NCBI GenBank assembly: GCA_005281725.1
Contig: SSBO01000001.1
Span: 5,688,399-5,752,398, forward strand
From: Wuchereria bancrofti
Taxonomy: Eukaryota; Nematoda; Chromadorea; Rhabditida; Onchocercidae
Direction of reading: 5' to 3'
DNA: 64,000 bases
This document shows positions 14,001 to 26,890 of this stretch, piece by piece (position 1 is the first letter of the stretch; each line of letters starts with the position of its first letter). A program made the translations under genes and the position numbers. A model generated the notes under the pieces. It saw only the letters and a list, made by a program, of their open reading frames with translations. It was not told the origin of the DNA and did not search any database.

Positions 14001-17000
14001 TTGTTCCTCCATTATCAGGTTTTATCTTTACTGTAATTCGCAACAGTGGTAACAACTATTTCATATATGTTGCAATGGTGTTTGTGTGTGTGTGTGTGTG
14101 CGTGTGTGTGTGTGCGTGTGTGTGAAGTTCAAAAATTTTGCAGCAGCGTTTTTGGAAATTTTTATAGATTCGAAGGTTTTTAAAAAAATGACAAGATTTT
14201 CTTTTTTCTCGAGAATCAGTATCCATCAGCGGTAATCATTGGAGTATAAGACTAGTTTAAATGTGGTTGATATCGCTAGTTACAGTTAGAAACGCACCAA
14301 ATTTGTGCTGTGGAAGGATCACGTGAAAATATCAACAAATGTCTGCGAATGATGCGACGACGTTTTCCTGCTGCTCGCTTTCCGGAATTAAATTTAAGGC
14401 CTGTGCTGCCACCAGCATTTCCGGATCCACCAACAACACTTTACGGTACAAGACCAGTACAGGTATTTTGCTTTTCCATTTAAAAAATTTTCATTTGCAT
14501 TCAGTTTTGTCTAAATCTGTTCTTTATTGATGTTTTCTATGTCAAAGCGGTGCAAGCTAGCTCAGGATCTTGGAATATTGTATTAAAATTTGGGGAATGA
14601 TAAACTGATATAAAAAACACTGAAACCTGGCATGTTTACTTGGGATAGGTTTTGAAATATTAGCTTCGGTGGTACTTTAACATGGTGCTATATTGCAGTA
14701 AGTGAAGTAGTATTGAAGATAATGGGCTTTATATCTTCCAGAAAATTGGAAAGAAAAAAGAGTTCGGACTTTGGGGAAATGAAGTCAGAAATCAAAAAAA
14801 AATTTTTTTTTTTGTTAGGGAATTAGGAGGTTATTCATTTCGTATGAGTTGCAGTAGTATATGGTTTAAAATATGCTGAACAAATAAAATATTTCGTTTC
14901 CCTCCATATGGTACTAATTTCCGTTTTGGAAAAGAAAGAGTAATTGATCATAGGTGATAAGATCGGGAAGTGTTAGAAGGCGGAGTTAGTGAGCATCAGG
15001 CAGAAGAATAGTTGAAATGAGTAACTGTCCTATGCTATCTATATAAAATTTCTAATATCGTTTCAACGGGAAGAATGCGTTTCAGTAAACGATAAGAATG
15101 AAATGAAAATGCCGTAATGTGAATGATGTCTAACAACTGCCATTGCACACGTTGTGTAGCTAAACTGCATAGATGCATAGATAAACTCACAGGCATATTC
15201 CGCTAACTAATGTCTCTGTATAGCAGTACGTGCAGTAGTTTCAAAGATTTAGTTAAAATTTATGATCTAATTTTGGTGGGAAAGACATCTTACAATGAGG
15301 TATCATTGTTCTCTCAAGTTATAATCAGAATTCAATGCTAATAAAGTGGTTATCAGATAAACGGCCATTTAGACAGTGGTTATTAGTTCATTCTTTTGCT
15401 ATAAAAACATTCATAATGTAGTAGTCTTTTCCATTTAATAACTTGATAGCATGTTACTATTCTGAAACTTAAGAACAAAATAATGAATCACATGATGGTG
15501 CAAGAAATAATTATATATCATTGAAGCTATTTCAAATACCTTTAAGTGGTAGTTATGCAGTTTAGAAAGTGGTGATTGATATTTTACAGTTGACATTGCC
15601 GGAGGGCGAACGTTGTCGAGTAATTTGTTCAGCTACCATTAATGTTGGCCATTTCTTTCTTCAACAACCACAACATCCGACATTTAACGCGCTGCAACGG
15701 CTAGATTATTATATGCTTGGCGTCTACATGCAACCAGCGGGTGTACCAGATTTACCGAAACCAGTGGACGGTTGGTATTGTTTTCCATATTTTGACATTG
15801 CGAAATACAACATCCTAAAAGAAAAAGGAGCTAGTCAAATATATGTATATATATTTTTCACTTGCAAGTTTCTAAGCATGTGGGAATTTTCAGTCGATAA
15901 ATTATGTGTCGCACCAGCTTTCGATGGTTGGTATCGTGCAGTAACACTTGATTATTACCAAGAAGAAGATGAAGTTATGGTAAGATATGTAGATTATGGC
16001 GGTTATGGTCGTATCCCGAGAAGCGATTTACGACAAATAAGGTTAGTCAGTCAGCTTATATGCAGGGTAAAAGTTTATTTCCATTAAAGTTAGGTAAGAG
16101 TTTTCATTATAGAACGTTCTTTCATTATAAAAGGTTTGGGATTTGAGAGTGCTGTGAATAGCGATTTTTGCTTTGGAACTTATAATGTACATGTTCACTT
16201 GCGAAGTAGTTTTGAATTTGAATGAATATTAATAAAATATCGAAATTCTTTTAACAGTAATTGAATAGCTTCTAAGATTTTAATTTTGATGGTCTGGTAA
16301 ATGATTCTGGCATGAGTAACATAATATAGCAGCGATAATGATAATAGTGAAAGGGATTTTGTTTGGTTCTGTTGATGATAAAGCTGTGAAGAGTGGTGCA
16401 GTTTTTTTTTTTTTTTTTTTTCGATGTAGTTTTTGTTTTCTTACAGAACTGATTTCATGACGCTACCCTTTCAAGCTACCGAGTGTTATTTGGCACATAT
16501 TATGCCCGCGGATGGTATTCTTTTCATTTTTTTTTTTTTTTTTTTTATGAGAGGATGGGAGAGAAGGTGTGCAAAGTGTGCATGAACCTCAAAAAGGTCA
16601 AGCAGGTCATCTTCTTTCTTTACTTTGATTTGTTGGTGTTGATGATCTCATAAGGTATTTTCAAAAAAGCTTGGAATATTATGATTTCGGTGTTTTATTC
16701 ATTTGTTTCTGTCGACATATTATGCATTACTTTTGAGGAACAACAAAATGGTCCGATGAAGCACTGAAGCTGTTCCAAACACTGACGCAGGGTCGCATGC
16801 TGGAATGTTATGTTGTCGGCTATCATATTGAAGACTCAAGACCATTTGTCGAGATATTCGCAACCGATGAAAATAACAGGGTTCATTTTCCTGGCCTCTT
16901 AAAACATCGTCGAAATTGGTTGTTAGGTTGTTTGAAATTTGAAAATAATTTGATTAATTTGTTTTTCTTTAGGTAGATCGAATTGATAGTGCTCTGTTAG

Positions 17001-17125
17001 ATGCAAATCTTGCGAAGGCGTGGGATCCGTCGAAAGTTAGACCAGTGCTCCCAAGGCTAGTACCACCATTATCAAATACACGTTTGGTTGGTCGTACTGG
17101 AAATGAAGTTTTTGTTGCAGAATGA
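6591..17125 (+). CDS. akap-1: A-kinase anchor protein 1 orthologue (KH + Tudor), mitochondrial
   Basis: Anchors protein kinase A and RNA at the outer mitochondrial membrane in animals. Exons read: 6591-6715, 6998-7322, 8419-8569, 12044-12504, 13234-13398, 13746-13805, 14286-14462, 15590-15770, 15894-16041, 16447-16514, 16738-16880 and 16973-17125. They sum to 718 codons plus stop. The N-terminus has a hydrophobic segment (SLLTGSLAFIVMYWYI) flanked by Arg/Lys, the expected outer-membrane anchor. The KH domain carries GIKG as its GXXG loop, followed by ICAVEGSRENINKCL. The Tudor domain carries VRYVDYGGY and LPFQATECYL. One KH followed by one Tudor after an N-terminal anchor is the AKAP1 layout; TDRKH/Papi has two KH domains. 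The join 8569 to 12044 fits phase but spans 3.5 kb and may hide exons (8674-8841 is open). A shorter isoform could start at ATG 12103. I do not see a clear PKA-binding helix. Confidence 0.88.
10921..11000. repeat. (TATC)n microsatellite
   Basis: Twenty perfect copies of the tetranucleotide TATC, in the long akap-1 intron. Confidence 0.98.
11100..12103 (+). promoter_or_regulatory. GC-richer block before an internal akap-1 ATG; possible alternative promoter
   Basis: This block is visibly richer in G and C than the surrounding intron and ends at an in-frame ATG (12103, MDQVV) inside the exon that starts near 12044. That arrangement fits a second promoter making an isoform without the membrane anchor. 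A 221-codon frame (11478-12143) crosses it but resembles no family and is probably a side effect of composition. This is inference only. Confidence 0.3.
14083..14124. repeat. (GT)n microsatellite
   Basis: An almost pure GT dinucleotide tract with a few C interruptions, in an akap-1 intron. Confidence 0.95.
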
Positions 17126-19139
17126 AGATTAGAAGGAATGCAAATTAATTCATTTGTTGAAATGCAAAAAAAATTGTTTATGCGTAGAGCAACTTATTAT
17201 CGACAAATTAATTACCAACAACTCTTCATGAATAGGAATTTTCCTTCTTTCTTTTTTAAATTCCAAAATTAGCTAAGTTTGCTTTAAAATTTTTTCGTAG
17301 CAGTTATAGAATACACAACTTTGCTTTAATTTTTGCTATTTATAAATTCCCTCTGGCTGTAATATTTGTTATTTCACATGAAAGTCTTGCGGTTTTATTA
17401 TGTTTCGTCAAATTTCATATCGCCTCGGATTTTGTTTTTGTTGGTTTTTTATTTGGTTTAATTTTTTTTTCCTATTTTTCAGTTTCGTTTCATTATTTTC
17501 AAAATACGGAAAAAATATCGAAAATATCCTTTTCATTTTTTCTGAGTTCTGGTCAGGTACATCTCCCAATTTCCTATTTAATGCGTGTTTTTATGGATTT
17601 CCTGCGGTGTAGATTTCCAATTTCTGTGGTATCTCTCACATTTTCGCTGTTTTCCTGATTTGTGCTTTCTTCACTTCTCCGAAAATCTGGAAAGTTTTGT
17701 CTTTGTAATAATCCTTTCTTATTTCTACTTTTCATATTGCTTGGTTATTTCGCTCTCCATCCGTGTTTATTTTTATTCTTAATTTGCGTTCCCTTTTCCT
17801 GGCAATTATTTTTCAAGATATGTGCTATTGTGCAAGAAATTGTGTGTCGATTGTTTTCATCGCAGATTTATTCTTTTTCATGTATATTTCTGTTTTGTTT
17901 ATCACCAATAGTATTTTGTTCCAGGTTTCCATAAGCCATTGTTTTGCCGGTTTCAAGTAGAAAGTAAGTATCGAAGTGACCCGTTTTAAGATTATAGCGG
18001 TGATTTTCTTCTGTTTTAATAACGAAGTGATGTTAATGGCGCTGTGATGTCACTGCGCAGATTGTGTAAATGGCTTTCTCGCTTTTTTGGCGGGTGTTAG
18101 TAAGGTTATAATTGTAAAATTGTGGTTTGAAGAATGCAGTTGTCCGATATATGGAAGTTTCTTTTATCACTGTTTTCCTCACGACACTTGGTGTTCAAGT
18201 TAAAAAGAAAGGCGACGACAGTAGCTGATGGATGTATGGAACCTTGTTGCTCAAATTTAGGATTCCGGACGTCAGTTTTCTGTTCCAGTATTTTGCTTTT
18301 TACTTCGCTCTGGCCGTCGATTTGACGAAGACGCCAGACACCGCTTGTTTACATGCTGTTCCAATTTTGAACGTTGTTTTAAATCAATCCAATTTCGGGT
18401 TTCAAATCAGTTCAGTATCGGTATTTTTATATGTTTTCTTTTTGTTTCTTGGGACATTGTTTGCTGTTTGCTTCCTCAGTTTTTATTTCACCCTTGTTTC
18501 ATTCATTCTAAATAGGAAATTTATCAACTTTTATCGATTATTTCTTGGGATTTTCCTTATGATTTCTCTTTGCTCGTGAATTAAATAGGTATTTCTAACA
18601 CATTTGCTCATCAAATATGAAGAGGTATTTCTAAGTTGAAATGAAGATAGTGCAGGAGACGGGATAACCAAAGGTGGAACTAAACATTTTGAAGATAAGC
18701 AACAGCTCAAGAATAAGGTTACAACAAATAAATTGGTGCGGGCACATAGCCGCACATTCTAATGTTCTTTATGAGTTTCTTAGAGTGATTAAGTAAATAA
18801 TATGGATCTGTGAAATTTTCATACACACCTTGCACTGTTCTTTGGAGCTCCTTCCCGACTGAGTAAAGGTCAGCTAGACATAAATGTAGAACTTAACTAA
18901 GGAGTTCACCAGGGTTCTTGAATTTTTTACATTTGAAATTAATGAAGCACTGCTTTATCAAATTGCATAAAGAGATATAAAAAACAGGCAACGTACATCC
19001 ATAATAGAGGACGGGAAGCATCGACAAAATATATTTGTACAACGACGATATATACACATGGTAACGCTTTTGTGAAAAAGAGATTTTTTGACTTCTGTTA
19101 TTTGAGCTTTTTCTTACTGTTCAGTGCATCCACAGCATT
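17126..19139. other. Convergent intergenic region, T-rich
   Basis: This lies between the 3' ends of akap-1 (+) and the Ser/Gln-rich gene (-), so both 3' UTRs should be here. The plus strand is rich in T, which produces Phe/Leu-rich open frames (for example 17400-17960 and 18232-18579). They have no start context, splice logic or similarity and are not called as genes. Confidence 0.6.
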
Positions 19140-22100
19140 TCAAAAATGGTTCACTGGATAAACTGGATTTGGTGTAGCTGTCATTGGATCATTACCATTA
19201 CCGTGATAGTGATTATGGTGATATGTAGGTTGGAATAGGGGGACTTCAACTGAAATGAAATATGAAATTGCAGAACATTTGAAACATAGAGCTGTGACTC
19301 CTACCGGCTATATTCTTAATCAGTATACAAATTAACTAAAGAAAAGGTGTAGCTTATATTTTTGTTATAACTTAATACCTAATATAACGACTGTTCTAGA
19401 TATAAGTACAATTTATCTCAGGGCTGGTATTATATATATTACATGTATCACCTGAAAAGAATATGGAACTTACACTGATATGCTTGTTGCTGCACATTCG
19501 TTTCTGGTTGCTGTACATAATAGGACATTCCGTTGTTCGGATATTTATTCGAATAGACATCATGGTGTTGTGGTGTAGAACATTCTACGAACGTATGAGG
19601 TGGAAAGCGCGGAAAAATGGATGATTTGTTTGGACTGCTATATTGATTGTAGCAATAACCGAACTTTGGATACTCAATTCCATTATACATCCTTGTATTA
19701 TTCTGCAAAAGGGTAACGGTGACGAGTGATATCAAGCTTAATATCTTCGTCCTGAGAATAAATATTACATTGCTTTCGATTAATTCTACTATTTAAGCAT
19801 ATGAAGTGGATTAGCTGAAGTCTAAAATTAAACGACACACAAAAAAAAAAAATACCATATGTGAAAGTTGAGCATTGTTTGTGGACATATGGCATCCATT
19901 GTTAAATAAATTTAGTAGCTGTTGTTGTTGATGACACGAATGATCGTAATGTTGAAAATGAGCAAGCTGATGGTGATAATGCTGCTGCTGCTGCTGCTGC
20001 TGTGGTTGATGTAGGCGTTGACCGGATACTGTTATTGGTGATGGAATTGCAGCTGCACTTGTGTAAGCGCTGCTACTGCTACCACTGACATTATTATTAC
20101 CAACTAATGATGTTAATGGCATAGCATTCGTGCTACCGACACTACTCGTACTGTTACTGCTACTGGCATTCCTTGTGCATAACAAAGGATTGTCTTGTAT
20201 TACCATTGCTGCAGGTGCTGCTGGTACTGTTAATACTGATGCTACTGGGTTTCTCTGTGGCTGATCGCCTGAAAATGATATAATTATTGAATCATCTGTC
20301 AATCACAAAACTCATGCTTCTATAAAAATGGAAATTGTCTTGCAAACAGCGGTTTGTCTATCCCATATATTTAAAAAGTCATTATTTGTTCTTAAATAAG
20401 TAATGGATATCCAAACTGTTATATTTGAAAAACCTTGCTTATATATGAGAATGTTGAAATTGCTTGTTTGATTACGTGAAAAAACAGATATTCAAAGTCG
20501 TAAACAGTGCTTTGATAGGAGAGGTGTCTTTTCTAAGAGCAAAAATCATGGAGATTAAACAAAATTTAACTAGTGAACTCGTTAAAATCCAAATATCACA
20601 GCAGCAAGCATACCGTACTAATTAATAGCACTTACAAGGTGGTGTAAGAGCGTTTTGTTGAGGTGTTACAGCAGCACTATGCGAATCGTAAAATGAATTC
20701 GTGGAACATCGAGCGGATGAAGAAAGATGTGCTGGGGACGGTGCACTATTAGGCGTACCACAGGTAGCTGATATCGGTGAAACTATCTGAAAAATATTTT
20801 TACAAAAAAAAAATCTTCTGCTCCATATTAATCCTTCTTAAAAAATTAACGAGTAGCACGAACTTTGATATCTGATTCAATTTGTCAGAGTTTTAATCAA
20901 ATTTATCTAATTTTAACTTCCATTACAGTGCTCATCATAAAGACACTGTCCCAACAATAAAAAAAAGCCTTGAAATTCGATTGAAAGTGATTTCACTGAT
21001 AGTTCATGATTTCTTATTATTCTGAAGAAAAAACATACCGAACTGCTTGCGGATTGCACCTTCAGCTTCTCCGTTTCCGCAGCTAATGTGGATGGCTGTT
21101 CATCGCAACGATTAACCAACACTCCTTCCAGACAGTTTCCTCCAAGATCATCCAGTGAATTACTCTGCAAAGCACCACACTGGAACTGTATAATTCGAAA
21201 ATACATGAGAAAAAAATCAATGTTACTAAAAAAAAATCGTGTCAAAAACAATTTTAAAATTTGCCTTCCATCTTCATGGAAGGATGACTGCAGTATCTGC
21301 AACAGTTATTTATTTTGACGAAAGATTACAGAATTTTTCCGTTCCAGTTAAAATGTAACTCAATTATCAAAATCTCAGCTACTTTACATTATAAAAAATT
21401 CGACTGCATTTGTAACTTACAAGCGCGTATGAGCTACGAAAGTGTCTATCAATGAATTCCATTACTATCAAAACTAATGTTTAATATTATCTAAAGTTAC
21501 ATATATCGAGTAGAAATACCGGTCCAATTTGGTCCATCAGATCTTTCACGTGCGATTCAGCTAACTCCGGCATCGTTGACAAATTGCTCATTTCTTCGGG
21601 AATGGTGGAAGTTTCAGCTTCGTGTGCTTGTGATGTTGTTGGTAATATTGAACTGCCCAATCTTGTTTGATCGTACTGTTCGGCTCTTCCTAATTCGGAG
21701 ATAATGGAATTCATCTGATGTGTTTCTTTATCCATCGATTTGCTAGACTACAAAGCATATTATTCGTGTTAAATTAGTATTTATTGTTAAAGTTTCAAAA
21801 CCAATATTTAAACAATGAAAAAAAAAACAGGTAGAATTAATTTGGAGCAAATTTGATAGAAATTATTTCAAACAACAAATTTATATCCCTTACATCTCTT
21901 CTATCACTATAACTGGCTGTTGGACAATAAGACAGTTGTTTCGATATCATAGTTGAATATTTAAATGAATTAGTAGCCTGCATTGGAGCACTATTCTGAA
22001 ACATTTCTGGCTCTTTTCCGTGATATATATTACGCTGATCGCTCATAATAGCCATGTGTGCGTACTGTGTCCACCCACTATTCCCTTCAAACGGTCGTTT

Positions 22101-23407
22101 TCGAATCTGAAAATAACATGCAGCTGAAAGATATCACGAGCTTGCCTAATTTTCTAACTTATAAAATGTTTATCCTCTCGAATTTTACTTTCTCTTATAC
22201 TGAAATACTTGAAATTCGGAAACTTACATTTGGTTTACAAGCAGATAAGGATGGATAACTTGGTGCAAAAGGAGGTGCAGTTCGTAATACTTGCATACAT
22301 TCAGAATAACTCTGCGATGAAGAAAGAAGCTGTGGATGATGATGGGTTATCGATACTGGCGCTTCCCGAGGTTTCGCCTGTTGCTCCATGTACTGTTTCA
22401 TTGCTGCTTCCAAATATCTAAACTTCGGAATTTGAAATTTTTGGAAATTAATCATAGATACTGTTTATTAATAAAGCAGCAATATTTATGTATTTCAATA
22501 TACACATATGAAAATTGAAACTGTAGCTGAAGTAACTATATATCAGTTCTAGAAATTCCAATAAGATTAATAAAAATTGTCCCTTTGCAAATCAGTATAT
22601 TAACAAGAATTCACTAGAAGCAAAAAATCAGTTTATAAAATATTAACGAAAAGTGGAAAAACAAGTGTAATATTGAAATATGTAAAGATGATTGCAAGTT
22701 ATGAAATTCGAAGTTTCGAATTTTTAGTGAAAAAAAAATTTCTCCATAAGTAATAACTCATAGTTTACATTACAAGTCTGTCAATCATTTAACCTCGAAT
22801 TAACTCCTGTGATACGATACCGGACCTCTGATTGGTTAAGTACTAAGATGAAACGAAAAGATGAAATAAAAAGGTTATACATATTGAAGAACTTCACGAC
22901 CTTCTTTTTTCCTGATGGAAATATTCCCAAATAAAGCAACAGTGACAAGATGATTTAAAAAAATCAAACAACCTTCGACGATACTTTTCCATTTCGGTCC
23001 TTTCTTTTTTCAGTCGTTCTATTCGGGCATTCTCCTGTCTTTGTTTTGTCCGTTCTGCTATTAATTTGGTATTTTCAATGCAACCCAAAAATCTAGCACG
23101 TCGTTCCTTCCACCGCGCACTAAACCTCTCATCAACATATGTCATGTCGTTTGGTCTGGAATGAAACAATGAAACAAGATTAGAAACACCATGAAACTTT
23201 AAACTACTCTTAACTGATAATAATATTTTCATTGACTGATCAATTTTTACTGCATTTATTAAAGCTCAATTTGAATTAAACCCCGCATCAGATTTCGGCA
23301 TTTTGTTCAAATAACAAAGTCCACTGTTAGAAAACTTACGTAACTGCTGACTCTTCTTCAACAACGGATGTTGAAGGCAAAACTGCTGCTAAACCACCAC
23401 TATTCAT
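19140..23407 (-). CDS. Basic-helix, Ser/Gln/His-rich nuclear-type protein (possible Mastermind/LAG-3-like coactivator)
   Basis: Ten exons join in phase to 641 residues: 23407-23340, 23155-22973, 22417-22228, 22106-21894, 21747-21520, 21179-21039, 20786-20636, 20268-19856, 19702-19474 and 19249-19140. Residues about 25-100 form a long, highly charged helix (FSARWKERRARFLGCIEN, then KQRQENARIERLKKERTE) with no prolines. A short basic RKRPF motif follows, then long low-complexity Ser/Thr/Pro tracts, a poly-Gln run with His (near 19980-20010) and a Tyr/Pro/Asn-rich tail. A basic N-terminal helix followed by a Gln-rich activation-like tail is the architecture of nematode SEL-8/LAG-3, the Mastermind partner of the Notch effector CSL. 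That identity is a guess from layout, not from clear sequence similarity. The exon structure itself is well supported. Confidence 0.75.
19980..20001. repeat. CAG/CTG trinucleotide run encoding poly-Gln
   Basis: Consecutive gct/gca repeats on the plus strand read as a Gln run in exon 20268-19856 of the minus-strand gene. It may be length-polymorphic. Confidence 0.85.
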
Positions 23408-26386
23408 TGATTTAATTCGTTAATAGGAATTCTAGCTAATTAATTCAAAGAAAACAGTGAACATTCCTGAAATTTGGAAAAGCTGACTAACAAATCCATC
23501 CAGTAAAGAATAATACGAAATGCGTGAAATAATGCAAATAAAATGAACATATGAAATAAGTGAATTGCTGCACAAGCAACACATAAAATCGCGTAAGCTC
23601 GAAATGAAAATACAATGGAATTTGAAATTAGCCTGAAGAAAAGAATAAAATTCAAGAGAAGGCATATTTTGATTTGTTCAAAAAGCACTTCTTTATGTCC
23701 ACTTTTTAAACCAGATTACATAATTAGTAGTCAGTAAATAATTTTCCCGATCTCAGCTAATTAATCCGAATTACTTCCTTGATCAACAAATATTTCCTCA
23801 GTAGTAGCCAATTAGTCGGATTAATGATAAATTTGTTCACTTAAATTATTCACAATTTAATCAACAAATAGCAAAAATCTTTCAGTCTTACTCCGTAGTA
23901 ATTGCAAGAGACAGCTTTCAGGAAGGTTGAAAATCCTCCCTGAATTAATTCCCCCCAAAGCCAGAATTTTTGTAGTTAACATGCAATGGAAGTGCTATTT
24001 CTTTTTACGATGAAAAAAAGGACACCTGTAATTGAAAGAGACAAAAATAACAAAGTCTGTATGTCCCATTTGCAATGATAAAGTTGATTTATGGGGAAAG
24101 TACCATACTATTTCAACGCTGAAAGAAATGATTTGTAAGCCATTGGTAAACCGAACTGAAAATTAGCAATTCAAAGCTGCTCAATAATATTGGCTATATG
24201 ACAGCCAATTTACCTGGCCAGCACAATTGGATCCTTGACGTTAAAAATCAAACGCATCCTCGATGTGTTAAGTAGGTGATCTCATCTTATCAACATTGCA
24301 ACTGGATTCATACACGCTTCTTAACAAAAAATTTATACTATTTATATTTTTTTCAATTTAAATTTCTAATGAAAAATGTAACAGAAAGTTAAAGTAAAGC
24401 AATAGGCAACTATTTATAAGATTCAAATAATTATGATATTTATTAGTTGATGACTGTCGTTTTGTGTATATAATGAGCTGATGTGATATTATCACAGGAT
24501 CACAGGATGTGATATTCAGAAAGCTAATAAACCAAACTAAATCTTAAGTTTTTGAAGTAAGAATACAGTTTGGTCATTCATATATTTTTTCTAAGCAAAA
24601 TATATGGCATTTAAAATTAGTAATAAGGTGCAGGGGATTTTGTCGGAAAGAAAAATGTTAGCAAGAAATAAAGTTGAAAATAAAAAGTAGGGAAGAGGCA
24701 ACGGTACGACAGTCGAATTTCTACCAACATATGTGTATAAAAAAGATGTATTTTTATAATGACGATGAATATAATGATAAAGAACACTGTGATCAACGAT
24801 GACGAACGACGATGGCACTGATGATGATAATGATAAGGATGATGACGACGTAATGGTCGACAACATATGAATGACCAAACTGTATTCTTACTTCAAAAAC
24901 CTCTGTAAGAACGCCACTTCACCTCTAAAACGACTTGTAAGTCAAGGCGAATGTTGTCATTTACTGTAATTCGTAATTCGTACGGCAGATGCTAATCTAC
25001 ATCTACAAATATTAAACATTACTGGAATTTATAAAGAACACAAAGAAACACCTGCCATGATAGAAAAGCACCGACAGTTTTAAACCAAACAGTCATGCCT
25101 GTTTCTATTTCGCTTTTTCTAGGAATTCTTTATTACAGACAAAGTTGAGTAAGCTGCATCTCTAAGTTCTGGAACCTACTTCAAGGAATACAAATGATAG
25201 GCAAATGACAAAGATTAGTAAGAGAATTTGATTTCACTTGATGAAGAACCACTCTTTAAGTATTTAATTTCCAATCTGTGGTAGACGATTAATGACATTT
25301 ATAAATGTCTATCTGTGAGAGTAATGTAAAAAGCAAGACGAGTACCATAAACCTTCACAAATAAATCAACTCAATGCACTCACGATAACTATTTCATTTC
25401 ATCTCCCATTTCGATTTAATAGTAGCTGAAGCAGCTCAGCCATCCAATATTCATTTACTGTGAGATAAAAAAATTTATTCAGATACTACTTCTTCAATAA
25501 AAGAAATAAAAAAACACAAGATTTAATTACTAATTAAGAATTCGAAAATAGAACGAAAATTAAAAGTCCGTTTTCGAAAAGATGAAATTTGATGTTCCAC
25601 AGACTAGGATATAAAGGCAACAAAACTAGAAATTATTAAAATAATAGCTTATTGCATGGTGCCGTTGAGATCTTCACTAAATAATAATAGAAGTTTGAAT
25701 TTACGGGAGCCAATTCAAGTAAAAGGCGTCTTGGGTAATGCAAATCAGTGAGCATTAATTACGCATTTCGCACTGAATTTCACATTAGAAAGACTGGTTC
25801 ATATGGGGTTTGAAGTAGGTAAGTTGGTAAAACAAAACTTGAACTAAAAAAGATGTAGAGAAATAGTTGGACAATTAAAAGGTATAAATAAAAGCTGCTG
25901 CTAAATTTCAAAAAAAAAAAATAAAGATTTTTATATTTAATAAGTTGTTAAGGTTCCACTAAAAATGATAAGGTAAAATTTAACAAAATGTATTACAAGA
26001 GTCTTTCAAAGGAATTAAAGATGTGTTAAGAAAGCAGAATTTATTTTGGAGTGGTAAGCATTTCAATTTTAATATTTATCCTGTTCGTTATTAAACAATC
26101 TGCGGTGGGAAGGATCTGTTTTCATTTAAGATACATGAACAAAACAAAACAAGAAAAGAAGCAATTAAGGATGGCAGATCTAATCATAGAACTACTATTT
26201 GCAATTTTACGGATTTATAGCTCAATGGTGGTTTACATATTGAGGACTGTTAAAACAATAAATTTAATGGCAAAAACTTATTATTATAATCAAAAAAAAA
26301 AAAAAATTTTTCGTAGCTACTGTTAGTGACGCTCGACGATCGTAATGAAAAATAAAAGGGAAAAGGGAAAAGAAATAAAAACTAGC

Positions 26387-26448
26387 CTCGTCGCGGATCG
26401 CAATCATTATTGCCTCTACCGCCACTGCTACTGGAGCGCCGCACCGTT
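26387..26448 (-). other. Candidate small upstream exon (GC-rich island)
   Basis: On the minus strand a good acceptor (ttttatgcag) is followed by 62 GC-rich bases with one frame reading RRSSSSGGRGNNDCDPRR. It ends at GAG|GCTAGT, which could be a GC-type donor. It could be a 5' exon of the gene at 19140-23407. Weak evidence. Confidence 0.2.
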
Positions 26449-26823
26449 CTGCATAAAACATTGAAAAAATGCATTAAGGATTGCTTCTGCCCTCTAAAAT
26501 AGCTCTCATTTTTTTTTTTTGTGTGCAATGGTTTTGATGAATGAAAGGAAGTGATGAACAACTAAGTTTTTTCTTCATTGTAAAAAGTGAAAAGAGAGAA
26601 GGGAGAAAGACGACTGATTGGTCGCTGTTTGGTTGTGTATGGTGGAGACCGAAAAAAACGATCAACTATTTCCTCTCCCCTGAAGTTGTACCATAGTATC
26701 ATAATACAATATATGCTATGACTAACCATAAGGAAAAAGAAAAAGGCAACGTTCACAAGGCAACAAATTCTCGCATGCCTTGCTGATTCAGACTTATGCT
26801 CAATGATAAAACTTTACAAACTG

Positions 26824-26890
26824 CAACGTTACATGCTGATTCACGCTTATTCAACGTTACACGCTGATTCACGTTCATTGAACGTCACAT
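26824..26890. repeat. Degenerate 28-base tandem repeat
   Basis: Two close copies of a unit beginning caacgttac and containing gctgattcacg, followed by a partial third copy. A more degraded copy lies just upstream at about 26781-26807. Confidence 0.75.

Noticed and set aside
6591..17125. Identity as TDRKH/Papi rather than AKAP1
   Set aside because: Only one KH domain is present and the KH and Tudor sequences follow the AKAP1 pattern (ICAVEGS, VRYVDYGGY, LPFQATE).
17400..18579. Several Phe/Leu-rich plus-strand frames that look like membrane proteins
   Set aside because: They come from T-rich DNA in a 3' UTR/intergenic region; no splice logic or family motifs.
23432..23688. Hydrophobic minus-strand frames just upstream of the Ser/Gln-rich gene
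   Set aside because: No family motif, and the real start exon (23407) begins behind them without an in-phase join.
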